Translations under genes and position numbers: made by a program
Shown: piece after piece, positions 7,991 through 18,461 of the stretch
How the letters are laid out: every line of letters starts with the position of its first letter
How positions within the stretch are numbered: position 1 is the stretch's first letter
Source of the DNA: Myxococcales bacterium
GTDB taxonomy: Bacteria > Myxococcota_A > Polyangia > Polyangiales > Polyangiaceae
Direction of reading: 5' to 3'
NCBI GenBank assembly: GCA_016212965.1
Contig: JACRDA010000188.1
Location: forward strand, 1-60,905
DNA: 60,905 bases
Notes under the pieces: generated by a model
What the model was told of the DNA's origin: nothing
What the model saw: the letters and a program-made list of their open reading frames with translations, nothing else
The model's database searches: none

Positions 7991-8716
7991 ATGAAGTGGC
8001 TCGTAGCGACGACGACGGTTTCGGTGCTCGCGCTGGGTTGTGCACACGCGGGCTCCTCGATGAACGCAGCGATGGCGCCCAGGGGCGAGGAGGTGATGGC
8101 CGAGCTCGGGCTCGACACGCCGGGGGCGACCGTGGCGGTGTCCGCCCCGCTGCCGGAGCGGCAGCCCGGCGACTTCGCGGTGTACCGCGTGAGCGGCAAC
8201 TACCGCGCGCAACCGCTCACCATCACGCAGCGCGTGGTGGACCGGCAGGGCACCGTCCTGCTCATGGACATCACGCTCGACGACGGCAACGGCCGCGACA
8301 CCCTGCGGCTGCGCGTCGACGACGCGACCGGCGACCTGCTCAGCGTTGCCAAGCTCGAGAACGGCACGCTCACGCCCTTCGGCGTCGCGGCCTACGAAGA
8401 GGTGATGTCGAAGGCGCTGCTGCCCGCCGACGAGAACCAGGGCATGCTGAAGACCGAGGACGCGCTGCTCGAGATCGGCGGCCGCAAGGTGCCCGTGACC
8501 GACACCGCGTACCGCGTGGTCATCGGCGGCGAGCACGCGACCATGCACACCTACTCGAGCTCGAGCTTCGGCTGGGGCGACCTCGTCGGCGAGATCGCGC
8601 GCGACGACGGCACCGTCCTCTACCGCGCCGAGATCGTCTCGCTCGGCCACGACGAGCCGAGCAAGAACGTCTCGACGACGGCCCGCAACGACATGGGCGC
8701 GATCTACGCCGAGTGA
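7991..8716 (+). CDS. Putative lipoprotein of unknown function
   Basis: A 241-residue protein with a short signal peptide (MKWLVATTTVSVLALGC) and a lipobox Cys. The mature part is acidic and beta-rich, with phrases such as DFAVYRVSGNYRAQPL and LLMDITLDDGNG. No family is recognised; it may be a soluble domain tethered to a membrane. ATG at 7979, four codons earlier, is equally possible (MGRAMKW). An inverted repeat at 8735-8752 just downstream belongs to the neighbouring element. Confidence 0.6.
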   Translation: MKWLVATTTVSVLALGCAHAGSSMNAAMAPRGEEVMAELGLDTPGATVAVSAPLPERQPGDFAVYRVSGNYRAQPLTITQRVVDRQGTVLLMDITLDDGNGRDTLRLRVDDATGDLLSVAKLENGTLTPFGVAAYEEVMSKALLPADENQGMLKTEDALLEIGGRKVPVTDTAYRVVIGGEHATMHTYSSSSFGWGDLVGEIARDDGTVLYRAEIVSLGHDEPSKNVSTTARNDMGAIYAE

Positions 8717-8725
8717 CGGCGCTCG

Positions 8726-8789
8726 GACTCGACGTTCGCCCGCTCGGGCGAAGCACTCGTGGCTCCAGGCTACGGGCTTCAGGCTACCG
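8726..8789 (+). repeat. Left inverted repeat of the S23 element
   Basis: Starts GACTCGAC and contains its own hairpin TTCGCCCG-CT-CGGGCGAA (8735-8752), then GGCTCCAGG and GGCTTCAGGCTAC. It is complementary to 9019-9082 at about 50 of 64 positions. The internal hairpin may also end transcription of the gene stopping at 8716. Confidence 0.7.
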
Positions 8790-8800
8790 TTAGGCGCGGC

Positions 8801-8994
8801 ATGAGCCGGGATCACCGGAAACTGAAGGTGTTTGAGATGGCCGATGGGCTCGTGCTCTAGGTCAACCGCCGCGCGCGCGAATTTCCGGTCGAGGAGCGGT
8901 GCTGCCTACAAGCGCAAATACGGCGCGCCACCGTCTCGATTCGGACGAACATCGCCGAAGGCTGCGCTCGTTGCACGCGTGCGCTCAAGGGACT
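8801..8994 (+). pseudogene. Four-helix-bundle protein (S23/IVP family), broken
   Basis: From ATG 8801 the frame begins MSRDHRKLKVFEMADGLVL, then hits TAG at 8858-8860. It continues with the family core REFPVEERCCLQAQIRRA and TNIAEGCAR. The pattern HRKL-VF-FP--E---L--QIRRA---I--NIAEG is the hallmark of S23/IVP proteins of about 120 residues. Only about half the length is recognisable before the right repeat, so the gene has both a nonsense codon and a 3' deletion. It is not expected to make a working protein. Confidence 0.75.
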
Positions 8995-9018
8995 GATTCG
9001 CTCCCTCGAGTCTCGTGC

Positions 9019-9082
9019 CTGTAGTCTGAAGCCTGATCCCTGTAGCCGCGAGACTTTCGCCCGAAAGGGCGAAAGTCGAGTC
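9019..9082 (-). repeat. Right inverted repeat of the S23 element, with terminator-like hairpin
   Basis: The reverse complement matches 8726-8789. It contains a perfect 11-bp stem, GACTTTCGCCC-GAAA-GGGCGAAAGTC (9052-9077), directly behind the RRM gene (stop 9081-9083). That hairpin could end RRM transcription or stabilise its mRNA. Confidence 0.7.
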
Positions 9083-9389
9083 AGAAGCGGTTCCGGCCGC
9101 CGCCCCCGCCCTCCGCGCCACCCGGTCCGGCTCGGCGGGGGCCCTGATCCTGGGCGAGCGCGACGCGGATGGTGCGCGTGTCGAGCGTGGCGCCGTCCAT
9201 CTGCGAGACCGCCGCGGCGGCGTGGTCCGCCTCGGCGAAGGTGACGAAGCCGAAGCCCTTGGAGCGGCCGTTGTCGCGGTCGGTGATGACCTTCGCCTCG
9301 GTCACGGCGCCGAAGGCCTCGAAGGCCTGGCGCAGACTGTCGTCGCGGGTGTCCCAGCTCAGGTTGCCGACAAACAGCTTCTTCGACAT
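9081..9389 (-). CDS. Single-RRM RNA-binding protein
   Basis: A 102-residue protein, ATG 9387-9389, preceded by the ribosome site TAGGAG. One RNA-recognition motif fills residues 1-80: RNP2 is LFVGNL (residues 5-10) and RNP1 is KGFGFVTF. A Gly/Arg-rich tail follows (GGAEGGGGGRNRF), typical of bacterial glycine-rich RNA-binding proteins that bind single-stranded RNA. Such proteins are often cold- or stress-regulated; nothing in the upstream sequence proves this here. The stop codon lies within the right repeat of the S23 element. Confidence 0.92.
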   Translation of the reverse strand: MSKKLFVGNLSWDTRDDSLRQAFEAFGAVTEAKVITDRDNGRSKGFGFVTFAEADHAAAAVSQMDGATLDTRTIRVALAQDQGPRRAGPGGAEGGGGGRNRF

Positions 9390-9581
9390 CGCCCCGTCAC
9401 TCCTAGCTAGTCGTGGGGTGCCGCGCGCGCGGCACCCGCGAAGTCGCAAGCCCATCGAGCCGTCGACCGACGCGGCGCGAGGATAACCCGGAAGCGCGAT
9501 GCTGGGGAGACGGCACGCGACGCCGCCACACGGCGGTTGCCGCGCCCGCGCCGGGCGAGTACGCCACGCGCCGCGGTGGTC

Positions 9582-11225
<1,644 letters not shown>

Positions 11226-11282
11226 CGGGCGGCGGCGCGCGCGCCGCGCCCGGCCCGCGGCGCTTGGTGTAAGCTCGCGGCG

Positions 11283-12125
11283 ATGCAGCTCGCAGGCGCG
11301 GGGTCGCTCCACGCGGAGCTCGAGGACCGGATCGAGCGGCTCGAGATCCCGTGGAGCAGCTTCGGCTTCGACCCCTACGGCGCGTCGAAGCGCCACCTCG
11401 TGCGCACGCTCCTGCCCTTCTGCTGGGCCTATCGCCACTACTTCGGCGTGCGGGTGCACGGGCTGGCGAACGTGCCCGCGCGCGGGCGCGCGATGCTGGT
11501 CGGCAACCACTCGGGCGGCATCGCGCTCGACGCGGCGATGGTGATCGCCGCGATGCTGCTCGAGCTCGATCCGCCGCGGCTCGCCCAGGGCATGGCGGAC
11601 CGCTTCCTCGGCCGCTGGCCCTTCCTCGCCCTCCTTGCACAGCGCTCCGGGCAGCTGACCGGCCTGCCGGAGCACGCCCTGCGCCTGCTCCACGACGAGC
11701 GCCTGCTGCTCGTGTTCCCGGAGGGAGCGCACGGCACCGAAAAGCTCTACCGCGAGCGCTACTCGCTCGTCGACTTCGGGACGGGCTTCGTGCGGCTGGC
11801 GCTCGCGGCCCGGGCGCCGATCGTGCCCTTTGCCTTCCTCGGCGGTGGCGAGGCCATCCCGACCGTGGCCAACGCCTACAAGCTCGGCCAGCGCTTCGGC
11901 GCCCCGTACCTGCCGCTCACACCGTGGGTCCTGCCGCTGCCGCTGCCGGTGCGGCTCGACATCCACGTCGGGGAGCCCGTGGAGCTCCGGGGCACCGGGG
12001 ACGAGGACGACGACGTCGTCGCGGCGCACGTCGAGCGCGTGAAGCTCGCCATTGCCGGGCTCATCGCGCACGGCAAGCGCGTGCGGCGTGCCGGCGCGGC
12101 GCGCGGCGCGGGGCAGGCGCCGTGA
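11283..12125 (+). CDS. Lysophospholipid acyltransferase (PlsC-like)
   Basis: A 280-residue glycerolipid acyltransferase-fold protein. The catalytic motif is VGNHSGGIALDAAM (His with downstream Asp) and the substrate-binding motif is VFPEGAHGTEK; FLGGGEAIPT follows. It probably transfers an acyl chain to a lysophospholipid or related acceptor at the inner membrane. Its last four bases overlap the GTG start of the epimerase gene, so the two are translationally coupled. The true acceptor is unknown. Confidence 0.85.
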   Translation: MQLAGAGSLHAELEDRIERLEIPWSSFGFDPYGASKRHLVRTLLPFCWAYRHYFGVRVHGLANVPARGRAMLVGNHSGGIALDAAMVIAAMLLELDPPRLAQGMADRFLGRWPFLALLAQRSGQLTGLPEHALRLLHDERLLLVFPEGAHGTEKLYRERYSLVDFGTGFVRLALAARAPIVPFAFLGGGEAIPTVANAYKLGQRFGAPYLPLTPWVLPLPLPVRLDIHVGEPVELRGTGDEDDDVVAAHVERVKLAIAGLIAHGKRVRRAGAARGAGQAP

Positions 12126-13060
12126 AGATCCTCGTCACCGGTGTGGCGGGCCTCGTCGGGCAGATGCTCGCGCGCCAGCTCTGCGCCGCGGGGCACGACG
12201 TCATCGGCGTCGACCGGCGCCGCTTCGCCGACGTGCCCGCGGGCCTGCACCTGTGCCACGTCGACCTCCGCAAGCGCGCGGCCGAGGAGGTGTTCCGCCA
12301 CTACCGGCCCGAGGTCGTGGTGCACATGGCCACCATCGGGCACCTCTTTGCCGAGAGCGAGGAGCGCTACCGGGTGAACCTCGGCGGCACGCGCGCCGTC
12401 TTCGAGCAGTGCCGCCTGCACGGCGCCGCGCACGCCATCTTCGTCGGGCGCCACACCTACTACGGCGCCGGGCCGGACTCGCCCCTCTACCACACCGAGG
12501 ACGAGCCGCCGCTCGGCCTCGCGAGCTACCCCGAGCTCGCCGACCTCGTCGCGGCCGACCTCTACGCGGGCTCGGCCTTGTGGCGCATGCCCGACCTCGT
12601 GACGACCGTCCTGCGGGTCTGCTACTCGCTCGGGCCGAGCGGCCACGGCACGCTCGCCACGCTGCTCAAGCGGCGCCTCGTGCCCGCCGTGCTCGGGTTC
12701 GACCCGCTCGCGCAGCTGATGCACGAGGCGGACGTGGTCGATGCCATCGCGACCGCGATCCGGGCGCGGCCGCGTGGCGTGTTCAACGTGTGCGGCCCCT
12801 CGCCCTTGCCCCTCAGCGTGCTCGTGCGCGAGACCGGGCGCCGGCTCGTGCCGATTCCGGAGCCGCTCATCGCGGCGGCGCTCGGGCGCTTCGGGCTGCC
12901 CAAGCTGTCGCGCGGGGCGCTCGGGCACCTCAAGCACTCCATCGTCGTCGACGGCTCGGCCTTCCGTCGCGCCACGGGCTTCGTGCACACCCGCGACGAG
13001 GTCCAGGCCATGACCGAGTTCGCCGCGGCCTTCCCCGCCCGGCGGCCCCGGCCGGCGTGA
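12122..13060 (+). CDS. NAD-dependent epimerase/dehydratase (extended SDR)
   Basis: A 312-residue Rossmann protein starting at GTG 12122, overlapping the acyltransferase stop (GTGA). The nucleotide motif TGVAGLVG is at residues 6-13, and VDRRR follows the second strand. The active-site region has HTYYGAG, where a Tyr would be catalytic, but the usual YxxxK spacing is not clear. Such enzymes modify nucleotide sugars, lipids or sterols; coupling with an acyltransferase hints at lipid chemistry. Confidence 0.82.
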   Translation: MKILVTGVAGLVGQMLARQLCAAGHDVIGVDRRRFADVPAGLHLCHVDLRKRAAEEVFRHYRPEVVVHMATIGHLFAESEERYRVNLGGTRAVFEQCRLHGAAHAIFVGRHTYYGAGPDSPLYHTEDEPPLGLASYPELADLVAADLYAGSALWRMPDLVTTVLRVCYSLGPSGHGTLATLLKRRLVPAVLGFDPLAQLMHEADVVDAIATAIRARPRGVFNVCGPSPLPLSVLVRETGRRLVPIPEPLIAAALGRFGLPKLSRGALGHLKHSIVVDGSAFRRATGFVHTRDEVQAMTEFAAAFPARRPRPA

Positions 13061-13116
13061 GCGCGCTCGGCGGGGATTTGCCCGCGCGCCGGGAGCGGGC
13101 TAGCTCGTAGTCTCGC

Positions 13117-14271
13117 GTGGCGACGGTGGGAGCAGACCTGAAGAGAGTCGGGTTCGTGGGCTGGCGGGGGATGGTCGGCTCGGTGCTGATGGACCGGATG
13201 CTCGCCGAGGGCGACTTCGCGCTCGGCTTCGAGCCCGCGTTCTTCTCCACTTCGCAGGTCGGCGCGCCGGGCCCGGACGTCGGGCACCCGACCGGGATGC
13301 TGCGCGATGCCGCCGACGTCGGCGCGCTCGCCGAGATGGACGCCGTCGTGTCGTGTCAGGGCGGCGACTACACGAACGACATCCACCCGAGGCTGCGCGC
13401 CAGCGGCTGGCGTGGCATGTGGATCGACGCCGCGAGCGCGCTCCGCATGAAGGACACGAGCGTCATCGTCCTCGACCCGGTCAACCGCGCGCTCATCGAG
13501 CGCGCGCTCGCCCGCGGCGCCCGCGACTTCATCGGCGGCAACTGCACGGTGAGCCTCATGCTCATGGTGCTGCACGGCCTGTTCGCCCGCGGCTGGGTCG
13601 AGTGGGTGAGCACCATGACCTACCAGGCGGCGAGCGGGGCCGGCGCCAAGACGATGCAGGAGCTGGTGGCGCAGATGCGCGCCGTGGTGGGCGCGGCGGG
13701 TGGTCTGCTCGACCGGGAGGGCGCCACCGCGCTCGAGCTCGACCGCGCCGTCACCGCGTCGCTGGCCGCGCCGGACTTCCCGCGGCGCGAGCTCGGCGTG
13801 CCGCTCGCCGCGAGCCTCATCCCGTGGATCGACAAGGCCGTCGACGGCGGCCAGAGCCGCGAGGAGTGGAAGGGCCACGCCGAGACGAACAAGATCCTCG
13901 GTCTCGAGCCGCCCGTGCCGGTGGACGGCATCTGCGTGCGCGTCGGCTCGATGCGCTGCCACTCGCAGGGCCTCACCGTGAAGCTCACGCGCGACGTCCC
14001 GCTCGCCGACCTCGAGGCCGCGATCCGCGACTCCAATCCCTGGGCGCGCGTCGTGCCGAACACGCCCGAGGCGTCGCGGACCGAGCTCACGCCCGCCGCG
14101 GTGTCCGGCACGCTCGCCGTGCCGATCGGTCGGCTGCACAAGCTCAAGATGGGCCCGGAGTACCTCGGGGCCTTCACGGTCGGCGACCAGCTGCTCTGGG
14201 GTGCGGCCGAGCCCCTGCGGCGCATGCTGCGCATCCTGCTCGGCGCCGAGCTCGGCGGCGGCGCACCATGA
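13117..14271 (+). CDS. asd: Aspartate-semialdehyde dehydrogenase
   Basis: A 384-residue enzyme that reduces aspartyl phosphate with NADPH, the branch point to lysine, diaminopimelate, threonine and methionine. The start is GTG 13117. The Rossmann motif is VGFVGWRGMVGS, the catalytic Cys143 lies in GGNCTVSLML, and SMRCHSQGLTVKL follows in the C-terminal domain. Features match the E. coli-type (Gram-negative) Asd branch. It is followed by an ATGA overlap with an unknown gene. Confidence 0.95.
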   Translation: MATVGADLKRVGFVGWRGMVGSVLMDRMLAEGDFALGFEPAFFSTSQVGAPGPDVGHPTGMLRDAADVGALAEMDAVVSCQGGDYTNDIHPRLRASGWRGMWIDAASALRMKDTSVIVLDPVNRALIERALARGARDFIGGNCTVSLMLMVLHGLFARGWVEWVSTMTYQAASGAGAKTMQELVAQMRAVVGAAGGLLDREGATALELDRAVTASLAAPDFPRRELGVPLAASLIPWIDKAVDGGQSREEWKGHAETNKILGLEPPVPVDGICVRVGSMRCHSQGLTVKLTRDVPLADLEAAIRDSNPWARVVPNTPEASRTELTPAAVSGTLAVPIGRLHKLKMGPEYLGAFTVGDQLLWGAAEPLRRMLRILLGAELGGGAP

Positions 14272-15410
14272 CGATCGCCCGTCCCGCGGAGGCGAGCGAG
14301 ACGGCCCACCGCCCGCCGAGCCAGCCACTCGGCCGCGGCACCGCCGTCGTGTGCGGCGCGGACGAGGTCGCGGTCGTGCTCGGACCGGACGGCCGGGCGG
14401 TCGGCGCGCTCGCGGCGCCCGGTGGGCCGCTCGAGCCGGCTCGCTTTCCCTTCCTCGCGCCGCTCGTCGCGGCGGACGGCGCCATCGCCGGGCGGCTCGT
14501 CTTCGTGCGCACCGCGGCCGAGTCGGTGCGCTGCGAGCTGCCGCTCGACGGCGCGCGCCGGCTGCGCGTGGAGCTGATGGCCGCGGTCAGGGCGCCGACC
14601 CGCGCCGTGCCCGAGCTCTTTCCCGCGGGCGGGCGCCTCGAGGACGGGGTCGCCTGCGTGCTCGGCGGCATGCTCGGGCCGGCCCTGCGCGTGGCCGCCC
14701 TGCAGGAGGCGTGGGAGATCGTGCCCGGCCGGGTGCCCGACTCCGTGGCGGCCGCGGCGCTCGAGCGCTGTCAGCCCCATCTCATGCACGCCGGCCTCGG
14801 CGTCTTCGAGGGGGGCGCGCTCGAGGTCGCCGAGGGGGGGCCGTCGCGCGCGTCCGGCGGGGTCGCGGCGGGGCCGACGCCGGGCCTGCGCGTCTGCATC
14901 CCCGGGCCGGACGGAGCGGGGCGCGCCGGCACGGTGGTCGAGCCCGCCGTCACGGTCGTGTGCGACGACGGCGAGCTCGCCTTCGCGCGGCCACCGGAGC
15001 TGCGCCTCGACGCGCCGCCCGATCCGGACGCCGGCCTGCCGCCCTTCGAGCCCGGCAGCGACGTCGAGGGTCCCGGTGCGCGCGGCGAGTACCGTCGCGC
15101 CGTCGTGAGCGAACGGCTCGGCTGCGTGTACCGGCTCGCGTGGGCCGACGGCGGCGAGGGCAGCTGGGTGCGGCGCGCGCGCGTGCGACGCCCACCGCCC
15201 CCGCGTCGCGCCGCGGAGCCCGCCGTAGCGACGGCGCCGGCGGTCGCCGTGCCGCCCACGCTCGAGCCCGGGCGCCGCGTCGTGGTGAGCTGGCCCGACG
15301 GCCAGCAGCACGCCGGCACGCTCACGCACGTCCAGGGTGACTACGGCTACGTCGCCTGGGACGCCGGCGGCGCGGCCTGGGTGCACGCATCGACCATGCG
15401 ACCCGGCTAG
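14268..15410 (+). CDS. Unknown protein with SH3/Tudor-like modules, coupled to asd
   Basis: A 380-residue protein whose ATG overlaps the asd stop (ATGA). The first 200 residues are Ala/Gly/Pro-rich without known motifs. The second half has two short beta modules, one around VVEPAVTVVCDDGELAFARP and one at the C-terminus (RRVVVSWPDGQQHAGTLTHV ending YGYVAWDAGGAAWVH). The latter look like SH3/Tudor-type barrels. No signal peptide or membrane helix is seen. The role is unknown. Confidence 0.6.
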   Translation: MTIARPAEASETAHRPPSQPLGRGTAVVCGADEVAVVLGPDGRAVGALAAPGGPLEPARFPFLAPLVAADGAIAGRLVFVRTAAESVRCELPLDGARRLRVELMAAVRAPTRAVPELFPAGGRLEDGVACVLGGMLGPALRVAALQEAWEIVPGRVPDSVAAAALERCQPHLMHAGLGVFEGGALEVAEGGPSRASGGVAAGPTPGLRVCIPGPDGAGRAGTVVEPAVTVVCDDGELAFARPPELRLDAPPDPDAGLPPFEPGSDVEGPGARGEYRRAVVSERLGCVYRLAWADGGEGSWVRRARVRRPPPPRRAAEPAVATAPAVAVPPTLEPGRRVVVSWPDGQQHAGTLTHVQGDYGYVAWDAGGAAWVHASTMRPG

Positions 15411-15454
15411 CGCCGAACCGGGTAGCTCGAGCGGCGCGCCAGCGGAGCGAGCAG

Positions 15455-15532
15455 AACCACGGAGTCACGTCGCATCCAAGTACCCAGAAAGAGCCAACCA
15501 CGGAGCTCGGCGCCCGCGCCGAGCTCCGTGGT
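15455..15532. repeat. Dispersed repeat, short copy
   Basis: Contains AACCACGGAGTCAC (15455-15468), CCAAGTACCCAGAAAGAG (15476-15493) and a perfect 17-bp stem with a CC loop, 15497-15532 (arms begin ACCACGGAGCTCGG). All three blocks recur in the same order at 53286-53489. The 195-base gap between genes (15411-15605) holds nothing else recognised. Confidence 0.75.
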
Positions 15533-15605
15533 GGGAATGGCGGCGCCCGGGTCACGATTCTCCGGGCCCCACCGCGCGAACGGGTGCCTCTGCTATGACA
15601 GCGGC

Positions 15606-16037
15606 ATGTCGATGCGAGAAGAGCTCATCGCCGACCTCCTCATGGGGGCGGCCTGCGCCGACCGCGACGTCGCTCCGGCCGAGGTGGCGACCGTGCGCGC
15701 GATCCTGTGTCGCGCGCTCGGCGCGAGCGCCCTGCCGCCCGAGCTCGAGGCGCGCATCGTCGCCTTCAGCCCCGCGATCTTCCGCGTCGAGCACGCGGTC
15801 GGCTGGCTCGGGCTCACCGACCCCGCCGCCAAGCGGCAGTTGCTCGAGCTCATCGTCGCGGTGCGCGACGCCGACGGCGTGCTCGATCTCGAGGAGGACG
15901 CCTACCTGCGGCGCGTGGCCGACGCGCTCGGTCTGCGGCCGGAGGCCTACGCCGATCTCACGCTCGACGTCGCCGACGTGCCGGCGGCGGGCGCCGCGCT
16001 GCTCGGCAAGGCGCCCCCGCCGCTGCCGCGCCGCTGA
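15606..16037 (+). CDS. TerB-like protein
   Basis: A 143-residue, mostly helical cytoplasmic protein. Pairs of acidic loops (CADRDVAPAEVATVR and VRDADGVLDLEEDAYLRRVA) repeat in the way TerB/DjlA-family domains do; such domains can bind calcium or partner proteins. It sits just upstream of a Ser/Thr kinase in the same direction. The same fold is fused to the P450 at 1258-3084. The function is unknown. Confidence 0.65.
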   Translation: MSMREELIADLLMGAACADRDVAPAEVATVRAILCRALGASALPPELEARIVAFSPAIFRVEHAVGWLGLTDPAAKRQLLELIVAVRDADGVLDLEEDAYLRRVADALGLRPEAYADLTLDVADVPAAGAALLGKAPPPLPRR

Positions 16038-16103
16038 GCTCGGAACGGTCGCGCCCACGCCCGCAGCCGCGACACGCTGCGCCCGCCGTCGTATGCTTCG
16101 CCC

Positions 16104-18440
16104 GTGCCCCGCACACCCTCCGCGGTGACCCCGACCTCGGGCCCACCCAGTTCCGCGACGATCGGCCCCGGCACCGTGCTGGCGGGGCGCTACGTGCTCG
16201 GGCAGGAGCTCGGCTCGGGCGGCATGGGCACGGTGTGGCGGGCGCGCGACCTCGAGCTCGACGAGGAGGTGGCGGTCAAGCTCCTGCACGAGGACCTGCT
16301 CCGCGACCTCGACGCGCTCGCGCGCTTCCGGCGCGAGGCGAAGATCGCCCGGCGCATCTGGCACCCCAACGTGGCGCGCGTGTTCGATCTCGGCGAGGAC
16401 GCCGGCCGCCGCTACCTCACGATGGAGCTCGTCGACGGCCGGCCGCTCACCGATCTGTTGGCGCGCGAGGCGCCGCTGGCCGCCGTGCGCGTGGTCGACT
16501 TCGCGCTGCAGACCTGCGCCGGGCTCGCCGCGGCGCACGCGACGGGCATCGTGCACCGCGACCTCAAGCCGGACAACCTGCTCCTGACGGCCGCCGGGCG
16601 CCTCGTCATCACCGACTTCGGCATCGCCCACGCCCGCGGCGGCGTGCGCCTCACGGCCACGCACGCCACGCTGGGCACGCCCGCCTACATGGCGCCCGAG
16701 CAGGTGGAGTCGCGGCCGGACATCGACGCGCGCGCGGACATCTACGCCCTCGGCGCGGTCATGTTCGAGATGCTCACCGGCAAGCCGCCGTGGGAGGGCG
16801 ACTCGGTCTACATGGTGGCCGCCGCGCGCGTGCTCGAGCAGCCACCCGACCCGCGCAGCCGCGCCGAGGTCGACGACCGGCTCGCCGAGGTCGTGCTCCG
16901 CTGCCTCGCGCGCGAGCGCCAGGGCCGCTTCGAGGACGTCCTGGCGCTCGCCGCGGCGCTGCGCGCCACGCCCGTGGCCGTGGCGGGTGCGATGTCGATG
17001 CAGAGCTCGTCGGTGCCCGCAGAGCAGCTCCGCGGCCCACCGCCGGTCGTCGCCGTGGTGGCGCGCGGCGCGGGCGAGCTCTTGTCCGGCGTCAACGAGC
17101 TCGTTCTCGAGGCCTTGCGCGCGAGCGGGGCCGTGTGGCTCCGGGCCTGGCTGCCGGGCGTGGCCGACGGCGCGGGGCCCACCGAGCTCGCGCTCGCGGC
17201 TCGCGACGCCGGCGCCGCGGCGTTCCTGCTCCTCGAGCGCGAGGTCGGGAGCGAGGCCCCTTGCCCGCGTGCCGAGTTGCGCGCCGCCGGCTCCGGCGAA
17301 GTCCTCTGGGCAGCCCCGGCCGAGCCGTCGCTCGGCAAGATCTTCGCCTTCGCGGCGGCCGTCGCTGCAGGGGTGGCCGAGGCGTTCGACGCGGCGCCGA
17401 CGGCTCCGCTGCCGGCCGGTCCCGTGTCGCCGGTCGAGGTCGAGCGCTTCCTGATGGCGGCGAGCCTCGTCGCGTCCTGGTCGAGCGCCGAAGACGGCGC
17501 TCGCGCGCTCGTCCTGCTCGACGCGTCGCTGCGCGCGAGCCCCGATGACCCCTGGGTGAACGCCGCCTGCGCGCGCACCCTGCTGCGGCGCTTCGTCGAG
17601 GGGGCGGGCTCGGGCGAAGACCTCGCCGAGGCGCTCGCCATGGCGGAGCTCGCGGTCGCGACGGCGCCCGAGCTCGTCTCGGCGCGCTCGACGCTCGCCG
17701 AGGTGCTGTTCGAGCTCGGCCGCGCCGAAGATGCCGCCGCCGAGCTCCGCGTGCTCGCCGTCGAGCAGCCGCTGCTCGCCGAGCCCCACCTCTGCGCCGG
17801 GCGCGCGTGGCTCGTCGCGGGGGACGCGGCCCGCGCCGTCGCCGAGCTCGAGCGCGCGAGCGAGCTCGGGGCGGCGCCGCGCGCGCGGCTCGATCTCGCC
17901 TACGCCGTCGAGCTCGCGGGTTGCGGGGACGGGCTCGCCCTCCTCGAGGCGGCCGACGAGGGCGAACGGAGCAGCTGGCGCTACTGGCTCGCGCGGGTGC
18001 GCATCGCCGCGTGGCGAGGCCGGGGGACGGCCGCGCTCGAGCAGGCGCAGGCGCTCGGCGATCGCCCGATCGCGCACGCCGACGCCGTGCGCTCCTTCGC
18101 CGCGTGCCTCGCCGGCGTAGAGCCCGTGCACGAGGCCCGCCGCCGCTGGTCCGAGCTCGCCGAGACGGCGCCGAAGGCGCGCCGCCGCCGGGCCGCCCTG
18201 CGCGCGCTCGAGGCGGAGCTGCTCGCCGCGCGCGGCGCCCGCGACATGGCCCTGTCGTTGCTCTCGCTCTCGGGGCTCGGCAGCGACGCGAGCGACATGC
18301 TGCCGCTCGCCTGGCTCGAGCGCTGCCCGCTGCTCGCGAGCCTGCGCGCGCACCCGGGGTACCGGGTGCTGCGCGAGCGGCTCGTGATGGCGCGGCGCGA
18401 GCTGCAGGTGTCGCTGCCCGAGCCGCCCGTGGCGGGGTGA
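16104..18440 (+). CDS. Ser/Thr protein kinase with helical-repeat C-terminus
   Basis: A 778-residue protein from GTG 16104. The kinase domain (about 25-290) has GSGGMGTVWRARD, VAVKLL, HRDLKPDN, DFGIAH and GTPAYMAPEQ, all canonical. There is no clear membrane helix. Residues about 310-440 form an alpha/beta module of unknown type (VVAVVARGAGELLSG). The rest is Ala/Leu/Glu-rich helical repeats of TPR type, for example DASLRASPDDPWVNAACART. The tail probably binds partner proteins. It converges with the large lipoprotein gene ending at 18462. Confidence 0.88.
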   Translation: MPRTPSAVTPTSGPPSSATIGPGTVLAGRYVLGQELGSGGMGTVWRARDLELDEEVAVKLLHEDLLRDLDALARFRREAKIARRIWHPNVARVFDLGEDAGRRYLTMELVDGRPLTDLLAREAPLAAVRVVDFALQTCAGLAAAHATGIVHRDLKPDNLLLTAAGRLVITDFGIAHARGGVRLTATHATLGTPAYMAPEQVESRPDIDARADIYALGAVMFEMLTGKPPWEGDSVYMVAAARVLEQPPDPRSRAEVDDRLAEVVLRCLARERQGRFEDVLALAAALRATPVAVAGAMSMQSSSVPAEQLRGPPPVVAVVARGAGELLSGVNELVLEALRASGAVWLRAWLPGVADGAGPTELALAARDAGAAAFLLLEREVGSEAPCPRAELRAAGSGEVLWAAPAEPSLGKIFAFAAAVAAGVAEAFDAAPTAPLPAGPVSPVEVERFLMAASLVASWSSAEDGARALVLLDASLRASPDDPWVNAACARTLLRRFVEGAGSGEDLAEALAMAELAVATAPELVSARSTLAEVLFELGRAEDAAAELRVLAVEQPLLAEPHLCAGRAWLVAGDAARAVAELERASELGAAPRARLDLAYAVELAGCGDGLALLEAADEGERSSWRYWLARVRIAAWRGRGTAALEQAQALGDRPIAHADAVRSFAACLAGVEPVHEARRRWSELAETAPKARRRRAALRALEAELLAARGARDMALSLLSLSGLGSDASDMLPLAWLERCPLLASLRAHPGYRVLRERLVMARRELQVSLPEPPVAG

Positions 18441-18461
18441 CGGCGAGGGCTGCGCGCCCGC

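Larger units (their letters stand above)
8726..9082. mobile_element. Element with inverted-repeat ends around a broken S23-type gene
   Basis: A 357-bp segment bounded by 64-bp imperfect inverted repeats (8726-8789 and 9019-9082, about 50 of 64 positions identical with no gaps). It contains the remains of a four-helix-bundle S23/IVP gene. The intervening sequences known from 23S rRNA genes have this plan: an S23 gene inside inverted repeats that pair into a long stem. Here the segment lies between protein genes; its right end supplies the stop codon of the RRM gene. No transposase is encoded. Confidence 0.55.
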
